51,435 nt of DNA, from assembly GCF_902364025.1 (NCBI RefSeq), contig NZ_CABJCG010000024.1, positions 1 to 51,435 of the forward strand. Direction: 5' to 3'. Of the stretch, positions 6,844 through 15,897 are shown one piece after another. The notes beneath the pieces were generated by a model. The model was not told the origin of the DNA and made no database searches. It saw nothing but the letters and a program-made list of their open reading frames with translations. Made by a program: the position numbers and the translations under genes. The DNA comes from Enterocloster lavalensis. Its GTDB lineage: Bacteria; Bacillota; Clostridia; Lachnospirales; Lachnospiraceae. Position 1 is the stretch's first letter. Every line of letters begins with the position of its first letter.

Positions 6844-8625
6844 ATGAGAGAACTGGTTTGGGGGAAGACGCTGCGGTCGCGGCTGATCCGCTATAACTTC
6901 TTTATAATCTGCGTCATCGCCATTTTTGTCAGCGTGTGCAGCTATATTACGGCCAGCCGGAAGACGCTGGAGGTGGCAAAGAATTCGCTGCAGCATCACG
7001 TGGAGAGCATCTCCTACCGATACCATCTGGCCTATGAGGAGATGATCAATATTGTCCTCAACTGCACGGAGCGCAAGACCTTTAACCTGGGAGAAATTGG
7101 AAGAGGACTGACGCCGGGGGCCAGGAAGAAGGGGCTGGATTACGCGGAGCTGATTAAGGATTATTGCGCGATCACGGAATATGGGGATTATATTGTGAAG
7201 CTGTCCGTGTTTGACGACCGGGGCGGCATGGTGCAGACGGGATCTTCCTTTGGCAGCACGGACGACGCCCGGGGGATTCTGGAAGGCGGCTGGCTGGACC
7301 GGGAGCTGGACAAGACCATGGACAGCTATGAGCTGGATCTGGTGGAGTCGCCCTTTTTCCAGCACGAGGGGCAGGTGCTTCCCATCGCCAGGACGCTGAC
7401 CGGGAGCCGGACGAATCCGGGCGGCTGGGTGGTGCTGTGCCTGTCCACGGACCTGTTTCAGGATGTGCTGAGAGATACCACCGGGGGCCAGGAGGCCGTG
7501 GTGGTGACCAACAGCGGCAAACGGATCGCCTCACTCTATGAGCCGGAGGACCACCGGGCGGAAAATGACCGGGTGATTCTGGAATTGCAGCAGTCCGGGC
7601 AGGACAAGGGGCTTGTGGAGATGCGGCTGCACGGCAAAAACAGCCTGGTGGCCTTTGAGAAATACGGGCGCAGCGGAATCATGGTCTACGAGACCATCAC
7701 CCTGGACAGCCTGAAAAACGACCGGATCATGATGATCCAGACCGTGATTATCATGTTTACGGCCTGCCTGATTTTCGGATTTATCCTGTCCGTGCTGATC
7801 ACAAACCAGATCAAAAAGCCCATCGACCGGCTGGTGCGGCATATCGGAGACGTGGCCGCCGGGGACTTCACCCGGGACCCGGACATCGAGGGGGAGGACG
7901 AGATCGGCACCGTAGGCAAGGTGGTCAACGACATGTCGGAGCAGATCGACACCCTGATGGCGGAGCGGCTGGAGGTGGAGAAGGAGAAGGGGGATTTGGA
8001 GCTGAAAATGCTTCAGGCCCAGATCAATCCCCATTTTCTGTATAATACCCTGGATTCCATCCGCTGGATCGCCGTGATACAGAAGAGCAGCGGGATCGTC
8101 AAGATGGTGACGGCGCTGTCCGGGCTGTTGAAAAACATGGCAAAGGGATTTAACGAGAAGGTGACGTTCCGGAAGGAACTGGATTTCCTCAACGATTATG
8201 TTACCATTGAAAAGGTAAAGTATGTGGAGCTGTTTGACCTGGTGGTTCAGGTGGACGAGCCGGAGCTTTACGAGGCGTTGGTGATCAAGCTCACCCTGCA
8301 GCCCCTGGTGGAAAATGCGATTTTCAACGGCATTGAGCCGGGAGGCAAGCATGGAACCATCCTGATCCACGCATACAGGGACGGGGAGGACTTTGTCATC
8401 CGGGTGAGGGACGATGGCGTCGGCATCCCCAGGGAGAAGATGGCCACCATCCTGAATAATACGGAGAAAGTGAAGGGCAGCTCCATGAGCGGAATCGGCC
8501 TGCCCAATGTGGACCGGCGCATCAAGCTCAACTATGGCGATGAATACGGACTTACCATAGAGAGCGAGGAAGGCAGCTTTACGGAGATAACCATCCGGAT
8601 GCCGCTGGAATTCGCGGCCGGCTAA
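6844..8625 (+). CDS. Sensor histidine kinase, YesM family
   Basis: A 593-residue membrane kinase. TM1 (about 17-37) and TM2 (about 298-320) bracket an extracellular sensing domain of about 260 residues. A HAMP domain (about 321-375) follows, then the His_kinase domain with phospho-acceptor His397 in INPHFLYNTLDSIRW, and a GHKL ATPase with LVENAIFNG (N box) and DDGVGIP (G1 box). Such kinases partner with YesN-type AraC response regulators and control carbohydrate ABC transporters in Clostridia and Bacilli. The partner is the next gene and the ABC genes follow, so it probably senses the oligosaccharide taken up by this locus. Start supported by the GAGGGGGAAATTTGT upstream. Confidence 0.92.
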   Translation: MRELVWGKTLRSRLIRYNFFIICVIAIFVSVCSYITASRKTLEVAKNSLQHHVESISYRYHLAYEEMINIVLNCTERKTFNLGEIGRGLTPGARKKGLDYAELIKDYCAITEYGDYIVKLSVFDDRGGMVQTGSSFGSTDDARGILEGGWLDRELDKTMDSYELDLVESPFFQHEGQVLPIARTLTGSRTNPGGWVVLCLSTDLFQDVLRDTTGGQEAVVVTNSGKRIASLYEPEDHRAENDRVILELQQSGQDKGLVEMRLHGKNSLVAFEKYGRSGIMVYETITLDSLKNDRIMMIQTVIIMFTACLIFGFILSVLITNQIKKPIDRLVRHIGDVAAGDFTRDPDIEGEDEIGTVGKVVNDMSEQIDTLMAERLEVEKEKGDLELKMLQAQINPHFLYNTLDSIRWIAVIQKSSGIVKMVTALSGLLKNMAKGFNEKVTFRKELDFLNDYVTIEKVKYVELFDLVVQVDEPELYEALVIKLTLQPLVENAIFNGIEPGGKHGTILIHAYRDGEDFVIRVRDDGVGIPREKMATILNNTEKVKGSSMSGIGLPNVDRRIKLNYGDEYGLTIESEEGSFTEITIRMPLEFAAG

Positions 8626-8799
8626 GCCCGGCCCGCGCGGATAAGAACGCGGAGCCCGGCCCATGCGGCCCGGAACCGCCCGGTCCATGCGGCCCGGAAC
8701 CGCAGACCCGGCCCATGCGAACCGAAACCGCGGAGCCCGGCCCACGCGGCCCGGAACCGCCCGGCCCATGCGGACCGGAACGCGCTAAGCTCGGCCCGC
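8621..8799. repeat. GC-rich degenerate tandem array between kinase and regulator genes
   Basis: Five units of 24-29 bp built on CGGCCCATGCGGCCCGGAAC run from about 8648 to 8781. They are bracketed by 16-bp direct repeats GCTAAGCCCGGCCCGC (8621-8636) and GCTAAGCTCGGCCCGC (8784-8799), which differ at one base. The first copy includes the TAA stop of the kinase gene. An open frame on the minus strand reflects base composition only. Confidence 0.85.
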
Positions 8800-8841
8800 A
8801 CAGCCATAGAAACAGATGAAACAGGTAAGGGGAAAAGACAT

Positions 8842-10461
8842 ATGTATCGTGTGATGATCGTGGACGACGAGCCGCTTATTCTGGCGGGAATCGCGTCCCT
8901 GTTAGATTGGAAGGAATACGGATGCGAGATTGCCGGGAAGGCGGCCAACGGGCAGCAGGCGTTAAAGCTAATGGAAGAGCAGAAGCCGGACATTGTGATT
9001 ACGGACATCAAGATGCCCGGAATGGACGGCATCGGTTTTATGAAGGCCGTGAAGGAGCGGAGCTGGGACGATGTGAGCTTCATCCTGCTGACCAATCTGG
9101 AGGAATTCAGCCTGGCCCGGCAGGCCTTGTCTCTGGGCGCGGTGGAGTACCTGGTGAAAATGGAGCTGACGGAGGAAAAGCTGGCGAACAGCTTACGGCT
9201 TGCCATGGAGCGGCGGGAGTTAAAGCGCAAGGCGGACGCGGCCGGAACGGCGGGGACCGTTTCAAGGGAGGAAGCGTTAAAGGGATATATCGAGGGGCTG
9301 CTGGCGGGCGACGGCGGCAGCATGGAAGATGGGACCGGCGGCCGGGACGGGGAGTTCGATTCCTTTCTGCGGGAACCGGTGTTGGCCATTGTCAGCTTTA
9401 ATTACGGATACGAGGGATTTTCCGCCGATTTTACAAAGGAGGACCAGAAGAAGGTCATTTCCTTTGCGGAAAATATTATCGGACAGATGGTGAAGGGGTA
9501 TTTTGACCACAGCTGTCTGGTGCGCCGGGAGCTGAACAGTCTGGTGCTGGTGGTGTCCACGGAGGGGATTGAAGATTACCGGGAGCAGATCCGCAGCCTG
9601 GGGGAGAAGATCCTGTCCGTGGTGAAGGACTATTTTGAGGTGTCCGTTTCCGTGGCCGTCAGCAGCAAGAAGGAGAGTATGGGCGAGTTCGGGGCCCTGC
9701 TGTACGAGGCTATGAGCGCCACCAACCACTACTTTTACCACTCCCTGGACCCGGTGGTGTTTTATTCCGGGGAATGCGAGACCAGCGCCAGGCACACGGG
9801 GAGCTTCCACATCGGATTCCTGAAAAAGGATCTGTCCCAGGCCGTGGCCTTAAACGACAGCGCGCGGTTGGAGGAGATACTGGACCAGGTGGCCTCCCTG
9901 TTAAGGGAGAACAACCCCTCAAGGCAGCAGGCGGTCAACGCCTGCGCCAACCTGTATTTCTTCCTGTCCTCCTTCTTTGAGGACGGGGAGGAACCGGACT
10001 TTCCGTACGAGGTCAATATCATGGAAAAGCTGGGGCGGCTGGGGACCCTGGGCCAGATCATCCAGTGGATCAACTGGTTCAAGGAGGCGGTTTCCGCCAT
10101 TCTGGAGCGCCGCAGGGACACCCGGGTGGACAAGATCGCGGAGATGGTCCGGGAGTACGTGATGGAGCACTACAAGGAGCGCATCACCCTGGGACAGGCG
10201 GCGGAGGCGCTGAACATCAGCCAGGGGTATTTGAGCACCGCCTTTAAAAAGCAGTCGGGGGAATCCTTTACCAGCTATGTGTCCGCAATCAAGATCGAGA
10301 AGGCCAAGGAGCTGATCGCCGGGCATCAGTACATGATGTATGAGATATCGGATTTGCTGGGCTTTGACACGCCCTTTTATTTCAGCAAGGTGTTCAAAAA
10401 GGTCACCGGCATGTCGCCCAAGGAGTATGAGGCCCAGTGCCTGAAACAGAAAAAAGTATAA
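8842..10461 (+). CDS. AraC-type response regulator, YesN family
   Basis: A 539-residue cytosolic regulator. The N-terminal receiver has the acidic pair in VDDEP, the phospho-acceptor Asp55 in IVITDIKMPGMDG, and a conserved Lys in YLVKM. A long middle region of about 300 residues of the YesN type follows. The C-terminus has two AraC helix-turn-helix motifs, near ITLGQAAEALNISQGYLS and YEISDLLGFDTPFYFSKVF, ending with the MSPKEY signature. It is the partner of the kinase just upstream and most likely activates the ABC/lyase genes downstream. AAGGGGAAAAGACAT precedes the start. Confidence 0.92.
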   Translation: MYRVMIVDDEPLILAGIASLLDWKEYGCEIAGKAANGQQALKLMEEQKPDIVITDIKMPGMDGIGFMKAVKERSWDDVSFILLTNLEEFSLARQALSLGAVEYLVKMELTEEKLANSLRLAMERRELKRKADAAGTAGTVSREEALKGYIEGLLAGDGGSMEDGTGGRDGEFDSFLREPVLAIVSFNYGYEGFSADFTKEDQKKVISFAENIIGQMVKGYFDHSCLVRRELNSLVLVVSTEGIEDYREQIRSLGEKILSVVKDYFEVSVSVAVSSKKESMGEFGALLYEAMSATNHYFYHSLDPVVFYSGECETSARHTGSFHIGFLKKDLSQAVALNDSARLEEILDQVASLLRENNPSRQQAVNACANLYFFLSSFFEDGEEPDFPYEVNIMEKLGRLGTLGQIIQWINWFKEAVSAILERRRDTRVDKIAEMVREYVMEHYKERITLGQAAEALNISQGYLSTAFKKQSGESFTSYVSAIKIEKAKELIAGHQYMMYEISDLLGFDTPFYFSKVFKKVTGMSPKEYEAQCLKQKKV

Positions 10462-10551
10462 AAATATGAAAATTTTATATAAAAAAATAAAATCCACCTG
10501 AAAATATTGCAAAAACCATGAAACGGGTCGATTCGGTTTTGATGCCGGTTC

Positions 10552-10560
10552 TGGTATAGT
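10552..10560 (+). promoter_or_regulatory. Extended -10 element before the solute-binding protein gene
   Basis: TGG-TATAGT (10552-10560) 45 bp upstream of the start, with no convincing -35 box. This fits a promoter that needs an activator, probably the upstream AraC-type regulator. Confidence 0.45.
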
Positions 10561-10604
10561 TATATCAGAATTTGAAACTGCAAATTTTAAAGGAGGGTTT
10601 TATT

Positions 10605-11969
10605 ATGAGATTAAAGAAAACAGTGGCATTGGCGCTGGTAACGGCTATGGCGGCGACCATGACGGCAGGCTGCGGCGGCGGTTCATCCGACAAGGGATCT
10701 GCGGCTCCCGAGACCACAGCGGCGGGCAGCGAGGCTGCGGGAAGTGAAGCAGCGGAGAGCAAGGAGACCACGGCGGCCGCTTCCGGAGAGAAGCAGAAGC
10801 TGACCGTGTCCGTTTGGGACAACGACGCGACGCCCCAGTTCTCTTCCGTGACAAAGGCATTTATGGAGAAATATCCGGATGTTGAGGTTGAGTTCATCGA
10901 CGCTCCGTCCGACGAGTACAACAACAAGGTGACGGTTATGCTGGCCGGTGGAGATTCCGATCCGGACGTCATTTTTGTAAAGGACACTGAGAACCAGGTG
11001 ACCATGAAGGACAAGAACCAGATCCTGAACCTGGATGAGTATATCGCCAAGGACGGCATCGACCTGACCATGTACAACGGCGTTGCGGATCAGTTAAAGA
11101 TGGATGGCAGCAGCTACACCCTTCCCTTCCGCAAAGACTGGTATATGCTGTACTACAACAAGGATCTGTTCGACAAGGCTGGCGTTGAGTATCCCTCCGC
11201 TGACATGACCTGGGATGAGTACGAGGCGCTGGCTAAGAAGATGACCAGCGGTGAGGGCAGCGAGAAGGTATACGGAAGCCACAACCACACCTGGCAGGCT
11301 CTGGTAGCCAACTGGGCCGTTCAGGATGGCAAGAACACCCTGATGAGCGAGGACTACAGCTTCTTAAAGCCTTACTATGAGCAGGCGCTGCGGATGCAGG
11401 ACGAGGGCGTTGTACAGAGCTACGCCAACTTAAAGACCGGCAGCATCCACTACATCAGCGTGTTTGAGCAGCAGCAGTGCGCAATGCTTCCCATGGGTTC
11501 CTGGTTCATCGGAACGCTGATTCAGGACAAGGAAGCCGGAAAGTATGACTTCAACTGGGGCGTAACCACCATTCCTCATCCGGCGGACACTCAGGCGGGA
11601 GCCACCGTTGGTTCCACCACGCCCGTAGCCATCAACGCCAAGACCGATGTTCCTGATCTGGCCTGGGAGTATGTGAAGTTCGTAACCGGTGAAGAGGGCG
11701 CCATGGTACTGGCCGACAACGGAATCTTCCCGGCAGCAGAATCTGATGAAATCAGCAGCAAGCTTGCGGCAATCCCCGGATTCCCCGAGGACGGCCAGGC
11801 TGCCCTTAAGACCACCAGCTGGGTTCTGGACCGTCCGCTGGATGCCAAGATGGCGGCTGTGAGAAAGGTGCTGGAGGAAGAGCATGACCTGATCATGATC
11901 GGCGAGGAGGATGTGGATACCGGTATCGCCAACATGAACCAGAGAGCTCAGGAAGCCAGAGAAGATTAA
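10605..11969 (+). CDS. ABC transporter sugar-binding lipoprotein
   Basis: A 454-residue extracellular solute-binding protein (family 1). The signal peptide ends in a lipobox-like MTAGC, giving a lipid-anchored Cys, followed by an Ala/Ser/Thr/Glu-rich linker to about residue 60. The rest matches carbohydrate-binding proteins, e.g. KLTVSVWDND at the start of the fold and the ENQVTMKDKNQILNLDEY region. The start at 10605 follows AAAGGAGGG; the in-frame ATG at 10572 lies before that site. It feeds the two permeases downstream, and a terminator-like hairpin after it would make it more abundant than them. No ATPase is in the window, so a shared MsmK-type subunit is likely used. Confidence 0.93.
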   Translation: MRLKKTVALALVTAMAATMTAGCGGGSSDKGSAAPETTAAGSEAAGSEAAESKETTAAASGEKQKLTVSVWDNDATPQFSSVTKAFMEKYPDVEVEFIDAPSDEYNNKVTVMLAGGDSDPDVIFVKDTENQVTMKDKNQILNLDEYIAKDGIDLTMYNGVADQLKMDGSSYTLPFRKDWYMLYYNKDLFDKAGVEYPSADMTWDEYEALAKKMTSGEGSEKVYGSHNHTWQALVANWAVQDGKNTLMSEDYSFLKPYYEQALRMQDEGVVQSYANLKTGSIHYISVFEQQQCAMLPMGSWFIGTLIQDKEAGKYDFNWGVTTIPHPADTQAGATVGSTTPVAINAKTDVPDLAWEYVKFVTGEEGAMVLADNGIFPAAESDEISSKLAAIPGFPEDGQAALKTTSWVLDRPLDAKMAAVRKVLEEEHDLIMIGEEDVDTGIANMNQRAQEARED

Positions 11970-12002
11970 TTCATTAAACCATAAGCGATTAAGATAACAA
12001 GC

Positions 12003-12048
12003 AAAGAGCGTCTGATTAACGTGTCAACGAGGGTTGGACGCTCTTTTT
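12003..12048 (+). terminator. Attenuator hairpin between binding protein and permease genes
   Basis: AAAGAGCGTC (12003-12012) pairs with GACGCTCTTT (12037-12046), followed by T bases to 12048. Partial read-through would set binding protein well above permeases, a common arrangement in such operons. Confidence 0.8.
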
Positions 12049-12079
12049 GCGCCTTAAAATAAGGAAAATGGTGATCAGA

Positions 12080-12973
12080 ATGACGGGAAAACAGAAAAAA
12101 GCATTGAAGAGGAATATCATTGGTTACTCTTTCATCCTTCCCAATTTTATCGGATACTTTATATTTATTTTCGTCCCGGTTATATTGACCTTCGTCCTGT
12201 GCGTGATGAAGTGGGACGGCTCCAGCGCGCCCCTGGAGTTTGTGGGGCTTCAGAACTTTGCCAAATTGTTCCGCGACAGCGGATTTCGCATATCGGTGAA
12301 GAATACGCTGTACTACGCGGTGTTCACCGTTCCCTTAACCATGGTGGCGTCCCTGCTGATCGCAGTGCTGCTCAACTCCAAGATCAGGGGCATCGTGGTG
12401 TACCGAACCGCATTTTTCTTCCCTTACGTTGCCTCCCTGGTGGCGGTGGGCGCTGTGTGGAACATGCTGTTCCAGCCGGAATTCGGCCCCATCAATGAGT
12501 TCCTCAAATTCATCGGCGTCGCCAATCCGCCCAAGTGGTGCGCTTCCACGGACTGGGCCATGACGGTGATCATCATCGTCAGCGTGTGGAAATACATGGG
12601 GTATTACATGGTGGTGTATCTGGCGGCCCTCCAGGGCATTTCCCAGGATCTGTACGAGGCGGCCAGCATCGACGGAGCCACCGGCTTTAAAAAGTTCCGC
12701 TACATCACCATTCCCATGCTGACGCCCACCACCTTTTTCGTCATCATCATGATGACCATCCAGTGCTTTAAGGTATTCGACCTGATTTACGTCATGACCG
12801 GAGGCGGTCCCGGCCGGTCTACCAACGTGCTGGTAAACCATATCTACAACGCGGCCTTTGTGGACTTCAAGTTCGGCTACGCCAGCGCCAGCGCCCTTGT
12901 GCTCTTTGCCATCGTGCTCGTGGTGACGGTGATTCAGTTCAGAGGCGAGAAGAAGTTCACGGACTATGTATAG
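12080..12973 (+). CDS. Sugar ABC transporter permease (MalF/UgpA type)
   Basis: A 297-residue inner-membrane permease with six predicted membrane segments and the EAA loop DLYEAASIDGATGFKKFRYI, which docks to the ATPase. It forms a heterodimer with the next gene product. The reading frame is open back to a TTG at 12047 inside the attenuator. ATG at 12080 gives the usual N-terminus (MTGKQKKALKRN) and is preceded by GGTGATC, complementary to the 16S 3' end; ATG at 12068 is an alternative. Confidence 0.9.
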   Translation: MTGKQKKALKRNIIGYSFILPNFIGYFIFIFVPVILTFVLCVMKWDGSSAPLEFVGLQNFAKLFRDSGFRISVKNTLYYAVFTVPLTMVASLLIAVLLNSKIRGIVVYRTAFFFPYVASLVAVGAVWNMLFQPEFGPINEFLKFIGVANPPKWCASTDWAMTVIIIVSVWKYMGYYMVVYLAALQGISQDLYEAASIDGATGFKKFRYITIPMLTPTTFFVIIMMTIQCFKVFDLIYVMTGGGPGRSTNVLVNHIYNAAFVDFKFGYASASALVLFAIVLVVTVIQFRGEKKFTDYV

Positions 12974-12985
12974 GAGGGGCATGAG

Positions 12986-13813
12986 ATGGAAACGAGAACG
13001 GTAAAAAGTAAAATATTCATCTATACGCTGCTGACCGCCATGGCGGTATTGGTGGTCATCCCCTTCGGGTGGATGCTTCTGGCCTCCGTAAAGACCAGCA
13101 ACGAGGTGTTCAGCATCCCCATGAAGCTGTTTCCAAAGGAATTTCAGTGGGTGAACTACCAGACGATCTGGGATAAGATTCCGCTGTTAACCTTCTTTAA
13201 AAATACCTTCAAGATCGCAGTGTGCACCACCGCGCTCCAGGTGCTGACCAGCTGCTTCGCGGCTTACGGCTTTTCCAAGGTGGAGTTTAAGGGAAGGGAT
13301 TTCCTGTTCCTGGTGTCGGTTACCACCTTTGCGGTGCCCTGGCAGGCCTACATGGTGCCCCAGTTCGCACTGATCTCCAGAATGGGGCTCACGGATTCCC
13401 ATCTGGGTTTGATCCTGATGCAGGCGTTTTCCGGCTTCGGCGTGTTCCTGATCCGGCAGTTCATGATCGGTATCCCCAACGAGCTTTTGGAGGCGGCCAG
13501 GATCGACGGGCTGACCGAGTACGGAATTTTCGGCAAGATTGCGCTGCCTTTGGTAAAACCGGGCATCGCCACGCTGGTTATTTTTACATTTGTAAATATC
13601 TGGAATGACTTTATGGGTCCGTTGATCTACTTAAACAGCACCAAATTAAAGACCATCCAGCTGGGCATCCGCATGTTCATCTCCCAGTACGGGGCGGACT
13701 ACGCCCTGATCATGGCGGCCTCCGTCTGCTCCCTGATCCCGGTGCTGATCGTGTTTATGGTATGCCAGAAATGGTTTGTGGAGGGAATTACGGCCGGAGG
13801 CGTGAAAGGCTGA
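12986..13813 (+). CDS. Sugar ABC transporter permease (MalG/UgpE type)
   Basis: A 275-residue permease, six membrane segments, with the EAA loop ELLEAARIDGLTEYGIFGKI and the typical N-terminal LLASVKTSNEVF after TM1. It is the second half of the transmembrane channel. The start follows AGGAGGGGC, 12 bp after the first permease; the lyase gene begins 17 bp after its stop, so all are one transcript. Confidence 0.92.
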   Translation: METRTVKSKIFIYTLLTAMAVLVVIPFGWMLLASVKTSNEVFSIPMKLFPKEFQWVNYQTIWDKIPLLTFFKNTFKIAVCTTALQVLTSCFAAYGFSKVEFKGRDFLFLVSVTTFAVPWQAYMVPQFALISRMGLTDSHLGLILMQAFSGFGVFLIRQFMIGIPNELLEAARIDGLTEYGIFGKIALPLVKPGIATLVIFTFVNIWNDFMGPLIYLNSTKLKTIQLGIRMFISQYGADYALIMAASVCSLIPVLIVFMVCQKWFVEGITAGGVKG

Positions 13814-13830
13814 TAAAGAGGAGGGCACAG

Positions 13831-15870
13831 ATGGAGATGCAGAAGATCGATATGAAGTGGTGCGCCCGGTATTGCAGGGAATTCTGGCCGGAGGAGTGCG
13901 CCCACATCCTGCGGATTGCAGACGATGCGGTAGAACAGCGCTTTCTGTTCGACCTGCCCTGGGATATGGAGCAGACCGCGGAGGCCGTGGAGTTTGCGGG
14001 GGACATTGACTGGCAGTATATGCCCAAGGGCGATCCGGAATTTATCTACCAGTTCAACCGCCACCGGTACTGGATCTGTCTGGGCCAGGCTTACGCTCTG
14101 ACCGGAGATGAGAAGTACGCCGCGTGTTTTGTGGGACAGCTGACATCCTGGCTGGAGGAAAATCCCATAAATCCGGGGACGGTCAAAACCACCTGGCGGA
14201 CCATCGAGGCCGGAATCCGGGGAGAAAACTGGGTGAAGGCCATGGAATACTTCCGGGACTGTCCGGTGGTGACGGAGGAGGTGCGGGAGCGGTTCCTGCA
14301 CGGACTGCATCTGCACGGGCAGTATCTCCTGGAGTGCAGGGTGCCCTTCAGCGATAAGAGCAACTGGGGCGTGCTGGAGAACCACGGCCTGTTCGACATC
14401 GGCGCGTATCTCATGGAGCACGGCAAAGACGGCCGGGGCGGCAGCTTAAGCGCCGGAACGGGCCTGGCGGAGGCCGGGGAAACGTACGTGGCGGAGGCCC
14501 TGGTGCGCCTGGAACGGGAGCTTGCCATCCAGGTTATGGACGACGGGGTTCACTGGGAGCAGTCTCCCATGTACCACAACGAGGTGCTGCGCTGCGTGCT
14601 GGAGGTGCTGCGGATGGCAAAACGCCGGGGAATCAGCCTGCCGCCCGCCCTCACCGGACAGGCCCGGGCTATGGCCTTAGCGGATCTGGCCTGGATGAAG
14701 CCGGACAGGACCCAGCCCTGCGGCGGGGACAGCGACCGGACGGACCTGCGGGACGTGTTCACCCTGGCGGCCTGGCTGTTAAAGGACGAGGAGCTGCGTT
14801 TTGCGGGATATGAGCGCCTGGATTTCGACAGCGTCTGGGACCTGGGGGAGGAGGCCGCCCTGGAGTATCGGAGTATGAAGTCCAAAGCGCCGGAACGGCT
14901 CTTTTACCCCATGGAGCAGAGCGGAAACTGGTGTCTGCGGTCCGGCTGGGGCTGGGATGGGGACTATCTGCATTTTAAATGCGGTTCCCTGGGAGGCGGA
15001 CACGGCCACTTTGACAAGCTCCACGTGGATCTCTGCGTGGCCGGGGAGGACGTGCTCATCGATTCCGGCCGTTACACCTACGTGGACGGAAGCCTGCGCA
15101 GGCAGCTCAAATCCTCCTGCGCCCACAATGTGCCGGTGGTGGACTGGCAGGAATACACCCAGTGCGCGGGTTCCTGGGAGGTGAAGGGGCGGACGGCGCC
15201 CGCTGCCCGGGACTGGTGCAAAAAGGGGCCGTATACATTTTTACAGGGCTCCCATCTGGGGTATCTGCCAGCCGGAGTTCTGGTAAACCGCAGGATCCTC
15301 TCCATCGGCTCCCGGATCCATGTGATTGCGGATGAGTTCTACGGGGCCGGAACTCATGTGTGCGGCCAGGTGTTCCATCTGAACCCGGCCGGAAGCGTGG
15401 AACTGGGGGAGGACGGCTTCCTCTACCGCGGAGCCAGGGCGGAAACCGCGTTTTACCGGTTAAAACCGTCCGAGGGCGGAGGAGCGGAGGGAATGGAGCT
15501 GGAGGAGACGCCGGTTTCATTTCACTACAACCAGCTGGAATACGCGCCCTGCGTCAGCCTGTGGAGGGAAGCGCCTCTGTTTGTCTCCATGATCACGGTG
15601 GCCGCCGGATACGAGGCGGGCGATCCCAATCCCTACACGGTGGAGCGGGTGCCGGTCACAGCCCCTGTCACGGGCAGACAGCTCGGGGACGGGGAAGCGG
15701 AGGGACTGCGGATCCGGGACGGCAGGCATTCCTGGCTGATCATCCTGAACCATCTGGAAACGGGTGCGGACGGCGAGTACATCGGCGCGGACGGCCATTA
15801 CGGCCTGGGGCGCGTGATGGTTCTGGACGAGGCAGAGCCGGGAAGCCGGTTGACCGTTCTCCAGTGGTAA
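13831..15870 (+). CDS. Heparinase II/III family polysaccharide lyase
   Basis: A 679-residue protein. The N-terminal half is an alpha/alpha toroid with SNWGVLENHGLFDIG (from Ser177) and HWEQSPMYHNEVL. The C-terminal half is the heparinase II/III-like beta-sandwich with GGGHGHFDKLHVDL (His391, His393, His398) and IDSGRYTYVDG. Such lyases cleave uronic-acid polysaccharides or oligosaccharides by beta-elimination, leaving unsaturated uronate ends. There is no signal peptide, so it should work in the cytoplasm on imported oligosaccharides. No sulfatase is nearby, which suggests an unsulfated substrate (hyaluronan-, alginate- or gellan-like); the exact one cannot be told. The start at 13831 follows GAGGAGGGC. 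GH88 follows 27 bp later. Confidence 0.88.
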   Translation: MEMQKIDMKWCARYCREFWPEECAHILRIADDAVEQRFLFDLPWDMEQTAEAVEFAGDIDWQYMPKGDPEFIYQFNRHRYWICLGQAYALTGDEKYAACFVGQLTSWLEENPINPGTVKTTWRTIEAGIRGENWVKAMEYFRDCPVVTEEVRERFLHGLHLHGQYLLECRVPFSDKSNWGVLENHGLFDIGAYLMEHGKDGRGGSLSAGTGLAEAGETYVAEALVRLERELAIQVMDDGVHWEQSPMYHNEVLRCVLEVLRMAKRRGISLPPALTGQARAMALADLAWMKPDRTQPCGGDSDRTDLRDVFTLAAWLLKDEELRFAGYERLDFDSVWDLGEEAALEYRSMKSKAPERLFYPMEQSGNWCLRSGWGWDGDYLHFKCGSLGGGHGHFDKLHVDLCVAGEDVLIDSGRYTYVDGSLRRQLKSSCAHNVPVVDWQEYTQCAGSWEVKGRTAPAARDWCKKGPYTFLQGSHLGYLPAGVLVNRRILSIGSRIHVIADEFYGAGTHVCGQVFHLNPAGSVELGEDGFLYRGARAETAFYRLKPSEGGGAEGMELEETPVSFHYNQLEYAPCVSLWREAPLFVSMITVAAGYEAGDPNPYTVERVPVTAPVTGRQLGDGEAEGLRIRDGRHSWLIILNHLETGADGEYIGADGHYGLGRVMVLDEAEPGSRLTVLQW

Positions 15871-15897
15871 CATGCGCATATAGTAAAGGAGCGGACA

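Noticed and set aside
8648..8781. Repeat-coded peptide on the minus strand (PGRMGRA-like)
   Set aside because: The open frame comes from GC-rich repeats without a stop codon; no start signal or domain supports it.
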